DNA of 40,284 nt. Origin: Bacteroidota bacterium. GTDB taxonomy: Bacteria > Bacteroidota > Bacteroidia > AKYH767-A > OLB10. Under the pieces are notes generated by a model. It was not told the origin of the DNA. It was given only the letters and a program-made list of their open reading frames with translations, and did no database searches. Where the stretch lies: NCBI GenBank assembly GCA_024643795.1, contig JAHEMF010000025.1, positions 1 to 40,284 on the forward strand. Reading direction: 5' to 3'. The position numbers were made by a program, and so were the translations under genes. This document shows, one piece after another, positions 8,195 to 18,600 of the stretch (positions are counted from its first letter, which is position 1; every line of letters begins with the position of its first letter).

Positions 8195-9451
8195 TTATTG
8201 TTTAATGCCGTTAACATATACGCTTTCGATGTGGCTTTTGCCGAAAGCATAAGGTATATATGAAACAGATGGTATCACATTAGTAACTATAAAGCTGGCC
8301 TTCTTGCCCGGGGTGATGCTTCCCAGCTCTTTGTTAAGATCCATCGCATATGCGCCGTTGATAGTGGCTGCATTGATGGTCTCTTCCGGATCCATACCCA
8401 TGTGGATACAACTCAGGCTTAATACAAATGACATGTTACCTGATGGGGAACTTCCCGGGTTATAGTCGGTTGCCAGAGCTACCGGTAACCCTGCATCTAT
8501 CATTTTCCGCGCAGGTGCATAGTGCAGCTTCAAGAAAAAGGCTGTGCTGGGTAGGATGGTAGGCATAGTGGAAGATGCTTTTAACACTGCGATCTCCTCT
8601 TCGCCGGTGAATTCAAGGTGATCAACCGACAATGCATTATGTTTTACTCCAACTTGTATTCCTCCAGAAGTTGCCAGTTCATTGGCATGTATCTTTGGCC
8701 GGAGGCCGAACTTGTTACCGGCTTCAAGTATGCGATCGGTCTCTTCAACGGTAAAAAATCCTTTGTCGCAAAATACGTCATTGTAATCGGCAAGCCCTTG
8801 TTCCGCTATGTCGGGTATCATTTTATTTACGATAATGTCAACATACGATTTGCGGTCTTCTTTATATTCTAACGGTATAGCATGTGCGCCAAGGAATGTG
8901 GATCGTACAGGTATGGGCGACCATGCTTTCAGGCGTTTTATTACACGAAGCATTTTCAGCTCACTCTCATAACTCAAACCGTATCCACTCTTTATCTCTA
9001 CTGCCACAGTGCCCATCTTAATGATCTCATTGATACGGGTCACTGCACCTTTTAAAAGATCGTCTTCACTTGCATGCTGCATTTTTTTAGCGGAATTCAA
9101 GATGCCTCCTCCACGTTCTGCGATCTCCACATAGGTAAGCCCGTGAATACGGTCCACAAACTCACCTTCGCGCCACTTTGGGAAAACAATATGGGTGTGC
9201 GAGTCGCACCACCCAGGTAGTACCGACCGTCCCGCAAGGTCCGTTACTTCAAAACTAGCCTTAAAACCTTTTTTGGCACTATCAAGATCGGCCATGCTAC
9301 CATACGAAACCACTTTATCACCTTCAATATACAGCCATGCATTTTCAATTATTCCACCGTCTTTCATAGCTGTACCGGTTATTTTAACGGGGTCCTGATC
9401 TCTGGCTCCTACCAAAAAACGTATGTTTAGGAATAGTTTATACTCGTTCAT
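8195..9451 (-). CDS. hutI: Imidazolonepropionase
   Basis: 418 aa, the usual length. It hydrolyses 4-imidazolone-5-propanoate to N-formimino-glutamate, the substrate of the next gene product, FtcD. It is an amidohydrolase-superfamily enzyme: metal-binding HTH at residues 85-87 in GWCDSHTHIVF, further ligands in FLGAHAIP and IHANEL, and the C-terminal Asp in LATDYNPGSSP. It is the first gene of a two-gene hutI-ftcD operon. The region upstream of 9451 has only a degenerate promoter (TAACTTCG on the minus strand, 9469-9476) and is divergent to prmA. Confidence 0.94.
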   Translation of the reverse strand: MNEYKLFLNIRFLVGARDQDPVKITGTAMKDGGIIENAWLYIEGDKVVSYGSMADLDSAKKGFKASFEVTDLAGRSVLPGWCDSHTHIVFPKWREGEFVDRIHGLTYVEIAERGGGILNSAKKMQHASEDDLLKGAVTRINEIIKMGTVAVEIKSGYGLSYESELKMLRVIKRLKAWSPIPVRSTFLGAHAIPLEYKEDRKSYVDIIVNKMIPDIAEQGLADYNDVFCDKGFFTVEETDRILEAGNKFGLRPKIHANELATSGGIQVGVKHNALSVDHLEFTGEEEIAVLKASSTMPTILPSTAFFLKLHYAPARKMIDAGLPVALATDYNPGSSPSGNMSFVLSLSCIHMGMDPEETINAATINGAYAMDLNKELGSITPGKKASFIVTNVIPSVSYIPYAFGKSHIESVYVNGIKQ

Positions 9452-9526
9452 CCACTATCAATTTTAGTGCGAAGTTAGTATTTATACAACTATGCTAATG
9501 TGCTCACATTCAACCTGCTGATTTCC

Positions 9527-9534
9527 TACTTTTG
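9527..9534 (+). promoter_or_regulatory. TAnnTTTG -7 element that fixes the prmA start
   Basis: TACTTTTG ends 4 nt before the ATG at 9539. Transcription would begin at or very near that ATG, so the longer frame starting at the GTG at 9500 is not used. Confidence 0.65.
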
Positions 9535-9538
9535 CCCG

Positions 9539-10372
9539 ATGAAATACCTTGAGCTGGAGTGCACCATTACGCCCTATGAACCATTTACTGACATTGTGAT
9601 CGCCTACCTGTCTGATGCCGGATTCACCATGTTCGACACTTCTGATGGGCTGTTAAAAGCATATATACCCGAATCGGAATACAATAAAGATGAGTTTGAA
9701 AGCCTGTCTATCCATAAAGCAGATTTTGGCGCAGCAATTGTTTATGAACTCCGCCAGGCTGATGACCGCAATTGGAATCAGATCTGGGAGGAAAGCTTTT
9801 CACCGGTAAAAGTGGATGATATGGTGGCTATCAGGGCTCAGCACCACGAGCCTGTTAAAAATGTTAAATATGAGTTGGTCATCACACCCCGCATGTCATT
9901 TGGTACAGGTCATCATGCCACCACCTGGCTAATGATGAAAATGATGTTGGGGATGGATTTCACAGACAAAAAAGTACTTGATATGGGCTGCGGAACAGGT
10001 GTGCTGGCCATTCTGGCTTCAAAACTGGGCGCCGAAAGTGCTGATGCTGTGGATATTGACGATAATGCCACCGGAAATGCCACCGAAAATATGGAACTCA
10101 ATAACATTATGAATGTGGAGGTCCACACCGGTAATGCACACACTCTTGTTGGCAAAAAGTATGAAATTGTCCTTGCCAACATTAACAGAAATATTATCCT
10201 TGAAGATATTACGTTATATAATGATTACCTGTTACCCGGTGGGGAACTGTTGGTCTCGGGATTTTACGACAACGATCTGGAAAAAATAGTAATCGCCGCA
10301 AAGGGGACAGGTTTTAGAACTATTAAAAAGCTAACCAGCAAAAACTGGTGCTGCGCTTTGTTTAAAATATAA
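9539..10372 (+). CDS. prmA: Ribosomal protein L11 methyltransferase
   Basis: 277 aa from the ATG at 9539; the frame is open from a GTG at 9500, but the -7 element lies inside that extension. It is an S-adenosylmethionine-dependent class I methyltransferase: VLDMGCGTGVLAI (motif I) near residue 146, VDIDDNA (motif II), and ANINRNI where the family has its NxN/NPPY-like motif. A TPRMSFGTGHHATT segment just before motif I is diagnostic of PrmA. The family trimethylates ribosomal protein L11 in the cytoplasm. The next gene starts 9 bp downstream, so they probably share a transcript. Confidence 0.92.
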   Translation: MKYLELECTITPYEPFTDIVIAYLSDAGFTMFDTSDGLLKAYIPESEYNKDEFESLSIHKADFGAAIVYELRQADDRNWNQIWEESFSPVKVDDMVAIRAQHHEPVKNVKYELVITPRMSFGTGHHATTWLMMKMMLGMDFTDKKVLDMGCGTGVLAILASKLGAESADAVDIDDNATGNATENMELNNIMNVEVHTGNAHTLVGKKYEIVLANINRNIILEDITLYNDYLLPGGELLVSGFYDNDLEKIVIAAKGTGFRTIKKLTSKNWCCALFKI

Positions 10373-10381
10373 ATTCAGGGA

Positions 10382-13300
10382 ATGGGTTCATTGGTCCGCA
10401 GAACAATCTTTTTTACTTTCTGTCTTGTTACCCTTACGGGGATGGTGTTTGCACAAACACCTAAAAGCTTTACTCATGATGATGTGAAGTTTGCCGAAGA
10501 GATGAAGACTTTTTTAGAAGCCACTAATAAGAAAGAGGCAGGTAAACTGATGGAACGTTTTCAGGTGCCATGGACCACCGGTAAGTTTTCTTCTGCTCAA
10601 AAAGAACAGATATACAGCACATGTGATGCCATGCTGAAAAAAAGACTTAAAGCATTTCCTGATTTTAGCAACTACCTGAATGCATTGCTGGGTTTTAGCG
10701 AGAGCGAACAGCTACCTGAAAGTTTTGATAAATGGCATGCCGGTATCAATAAATATCTGAAAGGATCAACACGACAGTTCAGTACATATCTTGAGATCTG
10801 CTACGACCTGTTCGCCACCAACACTTTGTATTCATCGCCTTCAACCACATGGAAGTCGGGCAATAACAATTACACCTTTGATTTCGATTCACTACCAAAG
10901 ATCATCTTTACCAAGACCGACCTCACTTGTCTGGCCAAGAATGACAGCAGTGTAATCTATGGTACTGCCGGAACATATTATCCAAGCCTGAAGCGTTTTA
11001 ACGGAAAAGGAGGGAAGGTGTACTGGGATAGAGCGGGACTCTCGCGTAATGAAGTTTACGCACAACTTAACAACTACAGTATCGACATCTCCGGATCAGA
11101 TTATGATGCTGATTCGGTTTCCTTTACAAACAGTACTTTGTTCAATGGTGCGTTAATAGGTTCACTTCGTGAAAAGATCCTTGCCAATGTAGATGTGGAA
11201 AGTGCTTCATACCCCAGATTCTCTTCGTATGATGTAGGACTTGAAATTCAGAAGCTCATCAAAGGAGCAACTTATGAAGGTGGTTTCTCCATGCAGGGTT
11301 CAAAGATCATTGGATCAGGAACTGCTTCCTCGCCTGCCAAACTTATTTTTTATCTGGATGGCAAACAATTCCTTGAAGCCCGTTCAAATAGTTTTGTCAT
11401 CCGCCCTGAGCGTATTGTTTCTGATAATACAAGCGTAACTTTCAAGCTCAACAACGATTCTATTTACCACCCATCAGTAGAATTTAAGTATATCACCGAA
11501 GAAAAAATGTTGAACCTGATCCGGCCAAGCGGAAAAAGTACTGGTACCCCATATTTTGATTCGTTCCATGAAATAGATATGTACTTTGATATACTCACAT
11601 GGAAGGTTGATGAAGCTTCGATAGACATGAAAATGTTCTCAGGTGCCAGCGGTGTAAAACTAACATTTGAGTCTTCCAATTATTTCAGAGAGCAGCGTTA
11701 TCAAAAGTTACAGGGCATATCGGAGGTAAATCCTTTGTACACTTTAAAGGATTATGCCGAAAAGAATAACCGCAGAGTTATTTCGGTGGAAGAGTATTCG
11801 CAACACTTGCGTGTAAACGAAGATCAGGTGAGGGGGTTGTTTGCTTGGCTCAACACTCAAGGATTTATCGCATATGACCCTTCTACAAACCTGGCAGTGA
11901 TCAAAGACCGTTTATATTATTACCTGAGTGCCAGTGTAGGTAAAACAGATTATGATATACTGGAATTCAATTCACAAATATCGTCACTCGCCAATGCAAC
12001 TTTAGATCTTGCCACATTTGATATAAAAATGCGCGGAGTACCACAGGTTGTGTTGAGCGATACGCAATATGTATATGTAGTTCCTGAAAACCAGGAGTTG
12101 ATATTAAAAGCGAACCGCGACTTTCATTTCGATGGAAGGGTACGTGCAGGTAGGTTCGACTTCAGAGGAACAGATTTTCTGTTTAGTTATGATGATTTTA
12201 ATATTCAAATGGCATCTATCGACTCGGTGAGTATTGGTATTCCTGCTGAACAACCTGATGAGAATGGACAGATACGGTTGATCAAGTTGAGCAGTGTGCT
12301 GCAGAAGTTAACCGGAACAGTAAGGATAGAGTTGCCCAACAATAAATCATCACGTAAAAAGAATCCCTCATTCCCATTGTTTGAAAGTGCAGCCACATCA
12401 TTTGTATATTATGACTATCCTTTCATTTTCGATAGTGTGTACAACAGGAATACATTTTACTTTCAGTTAGTTCCTTTCACACTTGATAGTCTCGATAATT
12501 TTGTACCGGAAGCACTTGCTTTCGATGGTAAGCTTGTTTCGGCGGGGATATTTCCTGATATCGAAGAGAAATTAAGAATACAGTCCGACTACTCCCTTGG
12601 TTTCAAACGTGCTCTGGATGATACAGGGTTGCCTGCCTACGGGGGCAAGGGTAAGTATTATGAAAAACTATCGCTCAGTAATGCCGGATTACGTGGTAGT
12701 GGTAAAGTGGAGTATCTGAGCTCGGTCACAAAATCGAAAGATTTCATCTTCTTCCCCGACTCAACTAATGCTGATGCTTACGATTTCACTATTGCTCGTA
12801 CCGTTCTTAACGGTGTAGAATATCCACAGGTGCAGGGTACCGATGTATTCATCAACTGGCGGCCTAAAGATGATAAGATGTTCGCATACAAGAAGCTGAA
12901 CGATTTCGACATGTATGTAACACAAACCATGCTCGACGGTAACCTGATCCTTGCCAATACAGGCTTGTCAGGAAATGGTGTTGCCAAGTTTGAAGAAGCA
13001 CAGCTATTGTCAAACGACTTCCGATTCAAGCAGATCACTTTCTCAGCCGATACTGCCGATTTCAAGCTGGCAAGTCAGGAAGCAGGACTCCTTGCGCTTG
13101 AGACTACCAACATGAATTCATTCATAGATCTTGAGTTGAGATTTGGTGAGTTCAAATCTAATGGCGACGGCTCGTACGTTACCTTCCCACTTAACCAGTA
13201 TATCTGCTTCATTGAGAAATTCAGGTGGAATATGGATGAGAAAGATGTTCAGTTTGGTGCTTCCACAGCCGAAACCCAGGCGCAGGGAGCAGGCAATATG

Positions 13301-14893
13301 AATATCAGCGGATCGGAATTTATATCTATAAATCCAGCTCAAGATTCATTACGTTGGTTCTCACCTTATGCAAACTATAATCTGGTCGATTATAAGATCA
13401 ACGCACACGAGGTAAAAGAGATACTTGTTGCCGATGCTAGTGTGATCCCCGGTGATGGTGAAGTAGAGATCGGCAAAAATGCTGATATGAAAACGCTTAA
13501 CGAAGCTAAGGTTATCGCCAACACTACTACTCGTTATCATACCATGATCAATGCCGATATTGATATCACAGGACGTAAGAGTTTTACAGGTGCTGGTGAT
13601 TATGAATATGTTGATCAGTTGCAGATCAAACATCAGTTGAGACTTACGCTCATAAGTGTGGATACCTCTTATCAAACCTTCGCCAAAGGTGAGGTGCCCG
13701 ATTCGCTCAACTTTTTATTGAGTCCAAACATTCAATACAAGGGAACATTTGGCATACAGGCGGCGCGGCCTAATCCATTCTTCACTGGTTTTGCACGTGC
13801 CAACCACGACTGTAGTGATCTCATAACTCCTAACTGGTTCAGCTTCTCGGCAGAGATAGATCCTAAAGGGGTAAATGTGCCGGTAGTGAACCCGGTGAAC
13901 GATGCAAGGGTTCCCCTGAGCTCTGCAATTCTTTTTGATAAAGACAGTGCGAATGTATATGCTACATTCTTGTCAGTTAAGCGACGACCGTCAGATACTG
14001 AGATATTATCAGCCGAAGGTTTGTTGTCATTTGACTCAGGCTCAAGAAGTTTTCGTATAGAACCATCGTTAGATGACGATTCTAAAAAGAAAACCAAAGA
14101 GGGTGAGACGGTACCGTTTAATCATGGCAACACTTTTATACTTGACGATGCGCGGTGTGCTTTTAAAGGGAATGGTAATATGAACCTTGGAAGCAACTTC
14201 GGGCAATTTAAAGTGGGAACAGTAGGGGATATAGATTTCAACCCTTCAAATGGAAAGACCGATCTGGATGTGATGGTTGATCTCGACTTCTTCTTTAATG
14301 ATGAAGCTTTGAAAGTGATGTCGGAGTTGATTCTTTCTTATCCAACACTTCCTCCAACTAATGATAACCGTCCGGTTTATCAGGAAGGTATGCGAGTGAT
14401 ATTAGGTAAGGAAGATGCTGACAAGTTTATTTCCGAGATCAGTTTATTCGGTATCCCTAAAAAGGTACCAGAAAAACTTTCTCACTCTATATTCCTTTCC
14501 GAAGTCAAACTAGAATGGGTGAAGGAATCTCTCAGTTTTAAATCGAACGGTAATATCGGTATCGGTATAGTAGCCAAGAATCCGGTGAACCGGAAGGTGA
14601 AGGGGTATCTGGAGATAGCTCGCAAACGTTCCGGTGACGTATTTAACTTTTACTTTGAACTCGACGGAATCACATGGTTCTATTTTAATTATTCACGAGG
14701 TGTGATGCAGGTGATCTCTTCAGAAGGAAAGTTCAACGAAATCATTAACAATATGAAACCTGAGAAAAGAGTGGCAAGCGATAAGGGAGGATTAGCACCC
14801 TACCAGTATATTTTGTCCACCGACCGTAAAAAGAATCAGTTCCTCAGTAGGTTTCTGGATGAAGGAATTGACCCTGAAGACACTGAAGAATAG
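10382..14893 (+). CDS. Very large exported protein of unknown function, 1503 aa
   Basis: I do not recognise a family. The first 26 or so residues are a clear signal peptide (RRTIFFTFCLVTLTGMVFAQ), so the protein is exported. The remainder has no further membrane segment, a short Lys/Asp-rich linker near residue 1230 (DDDSKKKTKEGE), and long stretches of alternating hydrophobic and polar residues rich in Asp, Asn, Phe and Tyr, as expected for extended beta structure. There is no OmpA, SPOR, Ig-like, T9SS C-terminal or TonB motif that I can see. It follows prmA by 9 bp and precedes plsY, which has its own promoter. A periplasmic or outer-membrane scaffold role is a guess. Confidence 0.75.
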   Translation: MGSLVRRTIFFTFCLVTLTGMVFAQTPKSFTHDDVKFAEEMKTFLEATNKKEAGKLMERFQVPWTTGKFSSAQKEQIYSTCDAMLKKRLKAFPDFSNYLNALLGFSESEQLPESFDKWHAGINKYLKGSTRQFSTYLEICYDLFATNTLYSSPSTTWKSGNNNYTFDFDSLPKIIFTKTDLTCLAKNDSSVIYGTAGTYYPSLKRFNGKGGKVYWDRAGLSRNEVYAQLNNYSIDISGSDYDADSVSFTNSTLFNGALIGSLREKILANVDVESASYPRFSSYDVGLEIQKLIKGATYEGGFSMQGSKIIGSGTASSPAKLIFYLDGKQFLEARSNSFVIRPERIVSDNTSVTFKLNNDSIYHPSVEFKYITEEKMLNLIRPSGKSTGTPYFDSFHEIDMYFDILTWKVDEASIDMKMFSGASGVKLTFESSNYFREQRYQKLQGISEVNPLYTLKDYAEKNNRRVISVEEYSQHLRVNEDQVRGLFAWLNTQGFIAYDPSTNLAVIKDRLYYYLSASVGKTDYDILEFNSQISSLANATLDLATFDIKMRGVPQVVLSDTQYVYVVPENQELILKANRDFHFDGRVRAGRFDFRGTDFLFSYDDFNIQMASIDSVSIGIPAEQPDENGQIRLIKLSSVLQKLTGTVRIELPNNKSSRKKNPSFPLFESAATSFVYYDYPFIFDSVYNRNTFYFQLVPFTLDSLDNFVPEALAFDGKLVSAGIFPDIEEKLRIQSDYSLGFKRALDDTGLPAYGGKGKYYEKLSLSNAGLRGSGKVEYLSSVTKSKDFIFFPDSTNADAYDFTIARTVLNGVEYPQVQGTDVFINWRPKDDKMFAYKKLNDFDMYVTQTMLDGNLILANTGLSGNGVAKFEEAQLLSNDFRFKQITFSADTADFKLASQEAGLLALETTNMNSFIDLELRFGEFKSNGDGSYVTFPLNQYICFIEKFRWNMDEKDVQFGASTAETQAQGAGNMNISGSEFISINPAQDSLRWFSPYANYNLVDYKINAHEVKEILVADASVIPGDGEVEIGKNADMKTLNEAKVIANTTTRYHTMINADIDITGRKSFTGAGDYEYVDQLQIKHQLRLTLISVDTSYQTFAKGEVPDSLNFLLSPNIQYKGTFGIQAARPNPFFTGFARANHDCSDLITPNWFSFSAEIDPKGVNVPVVNPVNDARVPLSSAILFDKDSANVYATFLSVKRRPSDTEILSAEGLLSFDSGSRSFRIEPSLDDDSKKKTKEGETVPFNHGNTFILDDARCAFKGNGNMNLGSNFGQFKVGTVGDIDFNPSNGKTDLDVMVDLDFFFNDEALKVMSELILSYPTLPPTNDNRPVYQEGMRVILGKEDADKFISEISLFGIPKKVPEKLSHSIFLSEVKLEWVKESLSFKSNGNIGIGIVAKNPVNRKVKGYLEIARKRSGDVFNFYFELDGITWFYFNYSRGVMQVISSEGKFNEIINNMKPEKRVASDKGGLAPYQYILSTDRKKNQFLSRFLDEGIDPEDTEE

Positions 14894-14921
14894 GTTATTT
14901 ATTCAGAAAGGACATGTTTTA

Positions 14922-14929
14922 TATATTTG
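14922..14929 (+). promoter_or_regulatory. TAnnTTTG -7 element before plsY
   Basis: TATATTTG gives a very short leader to the TTG at 14949 and supports that non-ATG start, since a stop codon lies in frame immediately before it. Confidence 0.55.
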
Positions 14930-14948
14930 ACCTAAACCCAATTGATAA

Positions 14949-15587
14949 TTGATCAACGGAGAAACACTTACTGCCATTTTTATTGCTTACCTAATAGGGT
15001 CTGTGCCTTCGGCAGTATGGGTTGGTAAGATCTTTTACGGGATCGATGTGAGGGAGTATGGTAGCGGTAACGCCGGTGCCACTAATACATTTAGGGTTTT
15101 AGGAAAAAATGCCGGTATCCCGGTACTATTGCTCGATGTCGCCAAAGGATATTTTGCCCTGCAGCTGGCTTCGGTATTCGAAAGCTATCTGCCCGGAACA
15201 CAACAATTCATAAACTTTAAACTTTCACTGGGTATAGCGGCATTGCTGGGACATATATTCCCCATTTTCGCCGGTTTCAGAGGAGGTAAAGGGGTTGCCA
15301 CCCTGTTAGGTATATTGTTAGGTGTACATCCGGGAGCTGCATTGGTATGTGCAATAGTCTTTATCATTACATTACTGCTAACTAATTATGTATCATTGAG
15401 TTCTATGTTGGCTTCAATAGTATATCCATTTGCTATCATGCTGATTTTCAATGAAACAATTCCAACAGTTAATATATTTGCAATGTCGGTAGCTGTATTG
15501 GTATTGGTAACACATCAGAAGAATATAGAGCGGCTGCTGAACGGAACAGAATCTAAAGTAGCCATATTAGGTAGGAAATCGAGTTAG
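14949..15587 (+). CDS. plsY: Acyl-phosphate:glycerol-3-phosphate acyltransferase
   Basis: 212 aa. An inner-membrane enzyme that transfers an acyl group from acyl-phosphate to glycerol-3-phosphate, the first step of phospholipid synthesis. Conserved PlsY motifs are present: YLIGSVPSAVWVGKIFYGID, GSGNAGATNTFRVLG, and FAGFRGGKGVAT, within about five membrane helices. The only usable start is the TTG at 14949, because the preceding codon is TAA and the frame has no nearby ATG. The partner PlsX is not in this window. Confidence 0.93.
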   Translation: MINGETLTAIFIAYLIGSVPSAVWVGKIFYGIDVREYGSGNAGATNTFRVLGKNAGIPVLLLDVAKGYFALQLASVFESYLPGTQQFINFKLSLGIAALLGHIFPIFAGFRGGKGVATLLGILLGVHPGAALVCAIVFIITLLLTNYVSLSSMLASIVYPFAIMLIFNETIPTVNIFAMSVAVLVLVTHQKNIERLLNGTESKVAILGRKSS

Positions 15588-15644
15588 GCGCAACCCTCCG
15601 GCGTGAGATTTCGTAAAAAAGTAATTCATTGTAAATCAATTGAT

Positions 15645-18600
15645 ATGAAAAGTGCGTGCCGCCCTGTTCTTATTGCGATCGTACTGCTTATTACCACTCC
15701 GGTAATAATGTATGCGCAAACCGACTACAAATCGGAGCAGGATCTGATCAAACAGGCCGACAAAGCCTTTGGTGCAAAGCAATATTTGCAGGCACTTCCC
15801 ATGTATTCCCAGATCGTGAGTAACCACCCTGACAATGCAAATTACAACTATGCTTTAGGAGTTTGTTTGGTAGAAGCAGGCGATAATAAAGAAGAAGCGG
15901 TCAAGTTCCTCAAACTGGCATCTACTTCGCCTCAAACACCTGACAACGTTTCCTTGTATTTGGCACGCGCCCTGCATTCGGGCGGTATCTATGAAGAAGC
16001 ACTTGTATCACTTGATGATTATAAAAACAGAGTAAGCAGTAGCAACTGGCAGCAATCGCTAGGACCTGAACTTATTTTGAATTGTAATAACGGTATCAGT
16101 ATGCGAGTTGTGAGTGGAAATGCCAAACACCGAATTGGCGAATCTTTCAGAACGCAATTCGATAATTTTCATTTGAATTATAAATTCGAAACACACCGTG
16201 GAAAATTCCTTAAGGTGCCCACTGAATATGAAACAAAAGAATCCAAAGGGTTCTCAGAAGGGCAGTATCTGTTCATCACAGCCGATGGAAAGGACATGGT
16301 GTTTGCACGCAATAATGATAAGTCTGACAACAGCTTTCACCTGGTGGGAGCTCATAAAGATATCGCCAATCGTTTCTCTGAACCACAACCTTTCACAACA
16401 CCGCTAAATCTTCCTCAAGTAAATTCTGCTTTTCCTACAATGATAAATAGTGGAAAAACGATTTATTTCAGTATGCGCGGAGCAAAGAGTATGGGAGGAT
16501 ATGATATTTTCAGAAGCGACCTTGATCCGGCAACAGGCGCCTGGGGTGCTCCTGTGAATATGGGAACTCCGGTTAATTCACCTGCCAACGACTATTATTA
16601 CATCCCATCTGAGGATGGAACATTTGCATATCTTTTAACTGACAGGGGATGTATGTTAGGTAATTATAAGGTTCTAAAAGTTACTATAACAGGTGCAGAG
16701 AAAGGGGTTGCTAAAATTGATGGCAGAATCGACTGTAAAGCTTGTCCTTCTAATATGGAGATAAAGATCTCTGTTGTATCAAATGAAGATAATACCCTTG
16801 CAAGTGAATTTAAGATACTTCCGGAGAGTCCCGACTATGTTTTGAGGCTCAACGCCCCATCAACGTATACATTTACTGTTAGTGCTCCCGGATTCCCGGT
16901 ATTCACCGAAACAGTTAATCTTGAATCGGCCGACCGTAAAGGGTATTTACAACAGATACTAATCAGCCGCTCCTCATCAGGCGAAGAAAAGATGAAACTG
17001 TTTACTCAAAAGGCCGGTAGTGATCAAATCATGGCCGGTGCTAAGAACAGTATGAATGATGAACTTGCAGCTTCGCCTTCGCTGGCTATGAAATCTGAAG
17101 CCGAAGGCAGCCGCTCTGCATTTAAAGGCGATGCCGGTGACTTGCAGCATCAAAACACAGAAGATGATGTATCCGGAAGCAATACCAAGATCGAAACAAA
17201 CACAACTAGTAAGAATAGTCAGACGCTTCATAAGAATGGTGTGCAGATCGAAGGCGATCAAGTCACTGGTTCCGGAGTTGCCGGGACAAAAAATTCAGGT
17301 GGATCTTCTTCTAATGTTGCCGGGACATCCAGTGCAGGTGGAACTTCTTCAAAGGTTGCTGGATCTACTACTATGGCAGCCGGTACAATAGGGGCTGCAA
17401 ATAACAAGAGCTCAGGACAATCATCTGATGCCCCTGCCAACTCAAATAATAACACAACAGAACAGAATCTATCCGGTTCGTCTGTTGACGCATCACAGAA
17501 CGGTAATGGAATTATCGGTACCCCGGAATCTGATAACACTACAGCTAAACAACGTGAAGCTGTTGACAACGTAAATGCAATGGCGCAAGGAAATATTGAG
17601 CTGATGGAAGGTGATGCAAACAACGAACTTATCACCGGCGAATTCACAGCCACACAGGCTGCTGCAGAAAATGAAGTAGACCGGGAAGTAAATATGATTG
17701 AAGATGGAGATGAATCTGCTACTGCTGAAAGTGTTGAATCGAATTCCGGTATTGCTGCAACAGAAATACCAGATGACAAGGGAACAAAAACTAACGGTAC
17801 AAGCATGTTTTCTGATACAAAAGATACTGCGCCGGTTACAGACACTTCCGGGGATATCAGTACAATGACATCTAGTAATACCGATCCGTTGAAAGGGGGA
17901 GCTTCAACATCGTTGATCACAGGCGAATTTACGGCCGAACAAGCCAAACTTTCTGGTGCTACGATGGCTTCAGCTGATTCTCCTGATGTTTCAAATAATG
18001 AAAGTCAGACCCCAGCAGAAACTGTTATTTCAAATGGATCAATCGTTTCTGATAACTTAAAGACAACTAACTTATCTGATGAGCAAGCTATTAATGAAAT
18101 GGGCGAAGCAGGCATTGTTGAAGGAGCAGAAACATCAGGAGCAACTTCCCGAGAAACGTTAGCCATGCAAACTGTTGGCAGTACCACTAAGGGTGTTGCC
18201 GCCAATGAAGAAGAAGCGGGTTTGATAACCGGTGAGTTTTCGGCTGAACAAGCAAAACTTAATGGTGCAAATATTACCGATGTCGATGTGCCTCCATCTG
18301 ACAAAGGAACTTCAACTTTACGTAGTGCTGATGCAAATAGTGAATCGCAAGAAGAAGAAAAAGGACAGGAACAAACCGAAGCAGTGGATCTTCAATATTC
18401 AGCTTCCGTTACTTCCGCACCTTCATCTGTTACGAATTCAGCAATTAGAGCTGAAGAAACCAAAGATGAAAATACAGAAGCCCCTGTTTCTGTAAACGCT
18501 TCTCAATTGAACAATGCAGCAACCAAGAGCAATGAAGATCTTGAAAACACAAGTACATCAGAAGCAAAACGTGAATCGTTGACTATGCAAACTGCCGGCA

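Noticed and set aside
7441-8205. Plus-strand frames opposite ftcD
   Set aside because: They are shadows of a well-supported ftcD coding sequence.
17258-17947. Minus-strand frame of 229 aa opposite the SPOR protein
   Set aside because: Its Ser/Val/Pro-rich product is the mirror of the low-complexity Thr/Ser/Asn/Glu linker on the other strand; codon pattern artefact.
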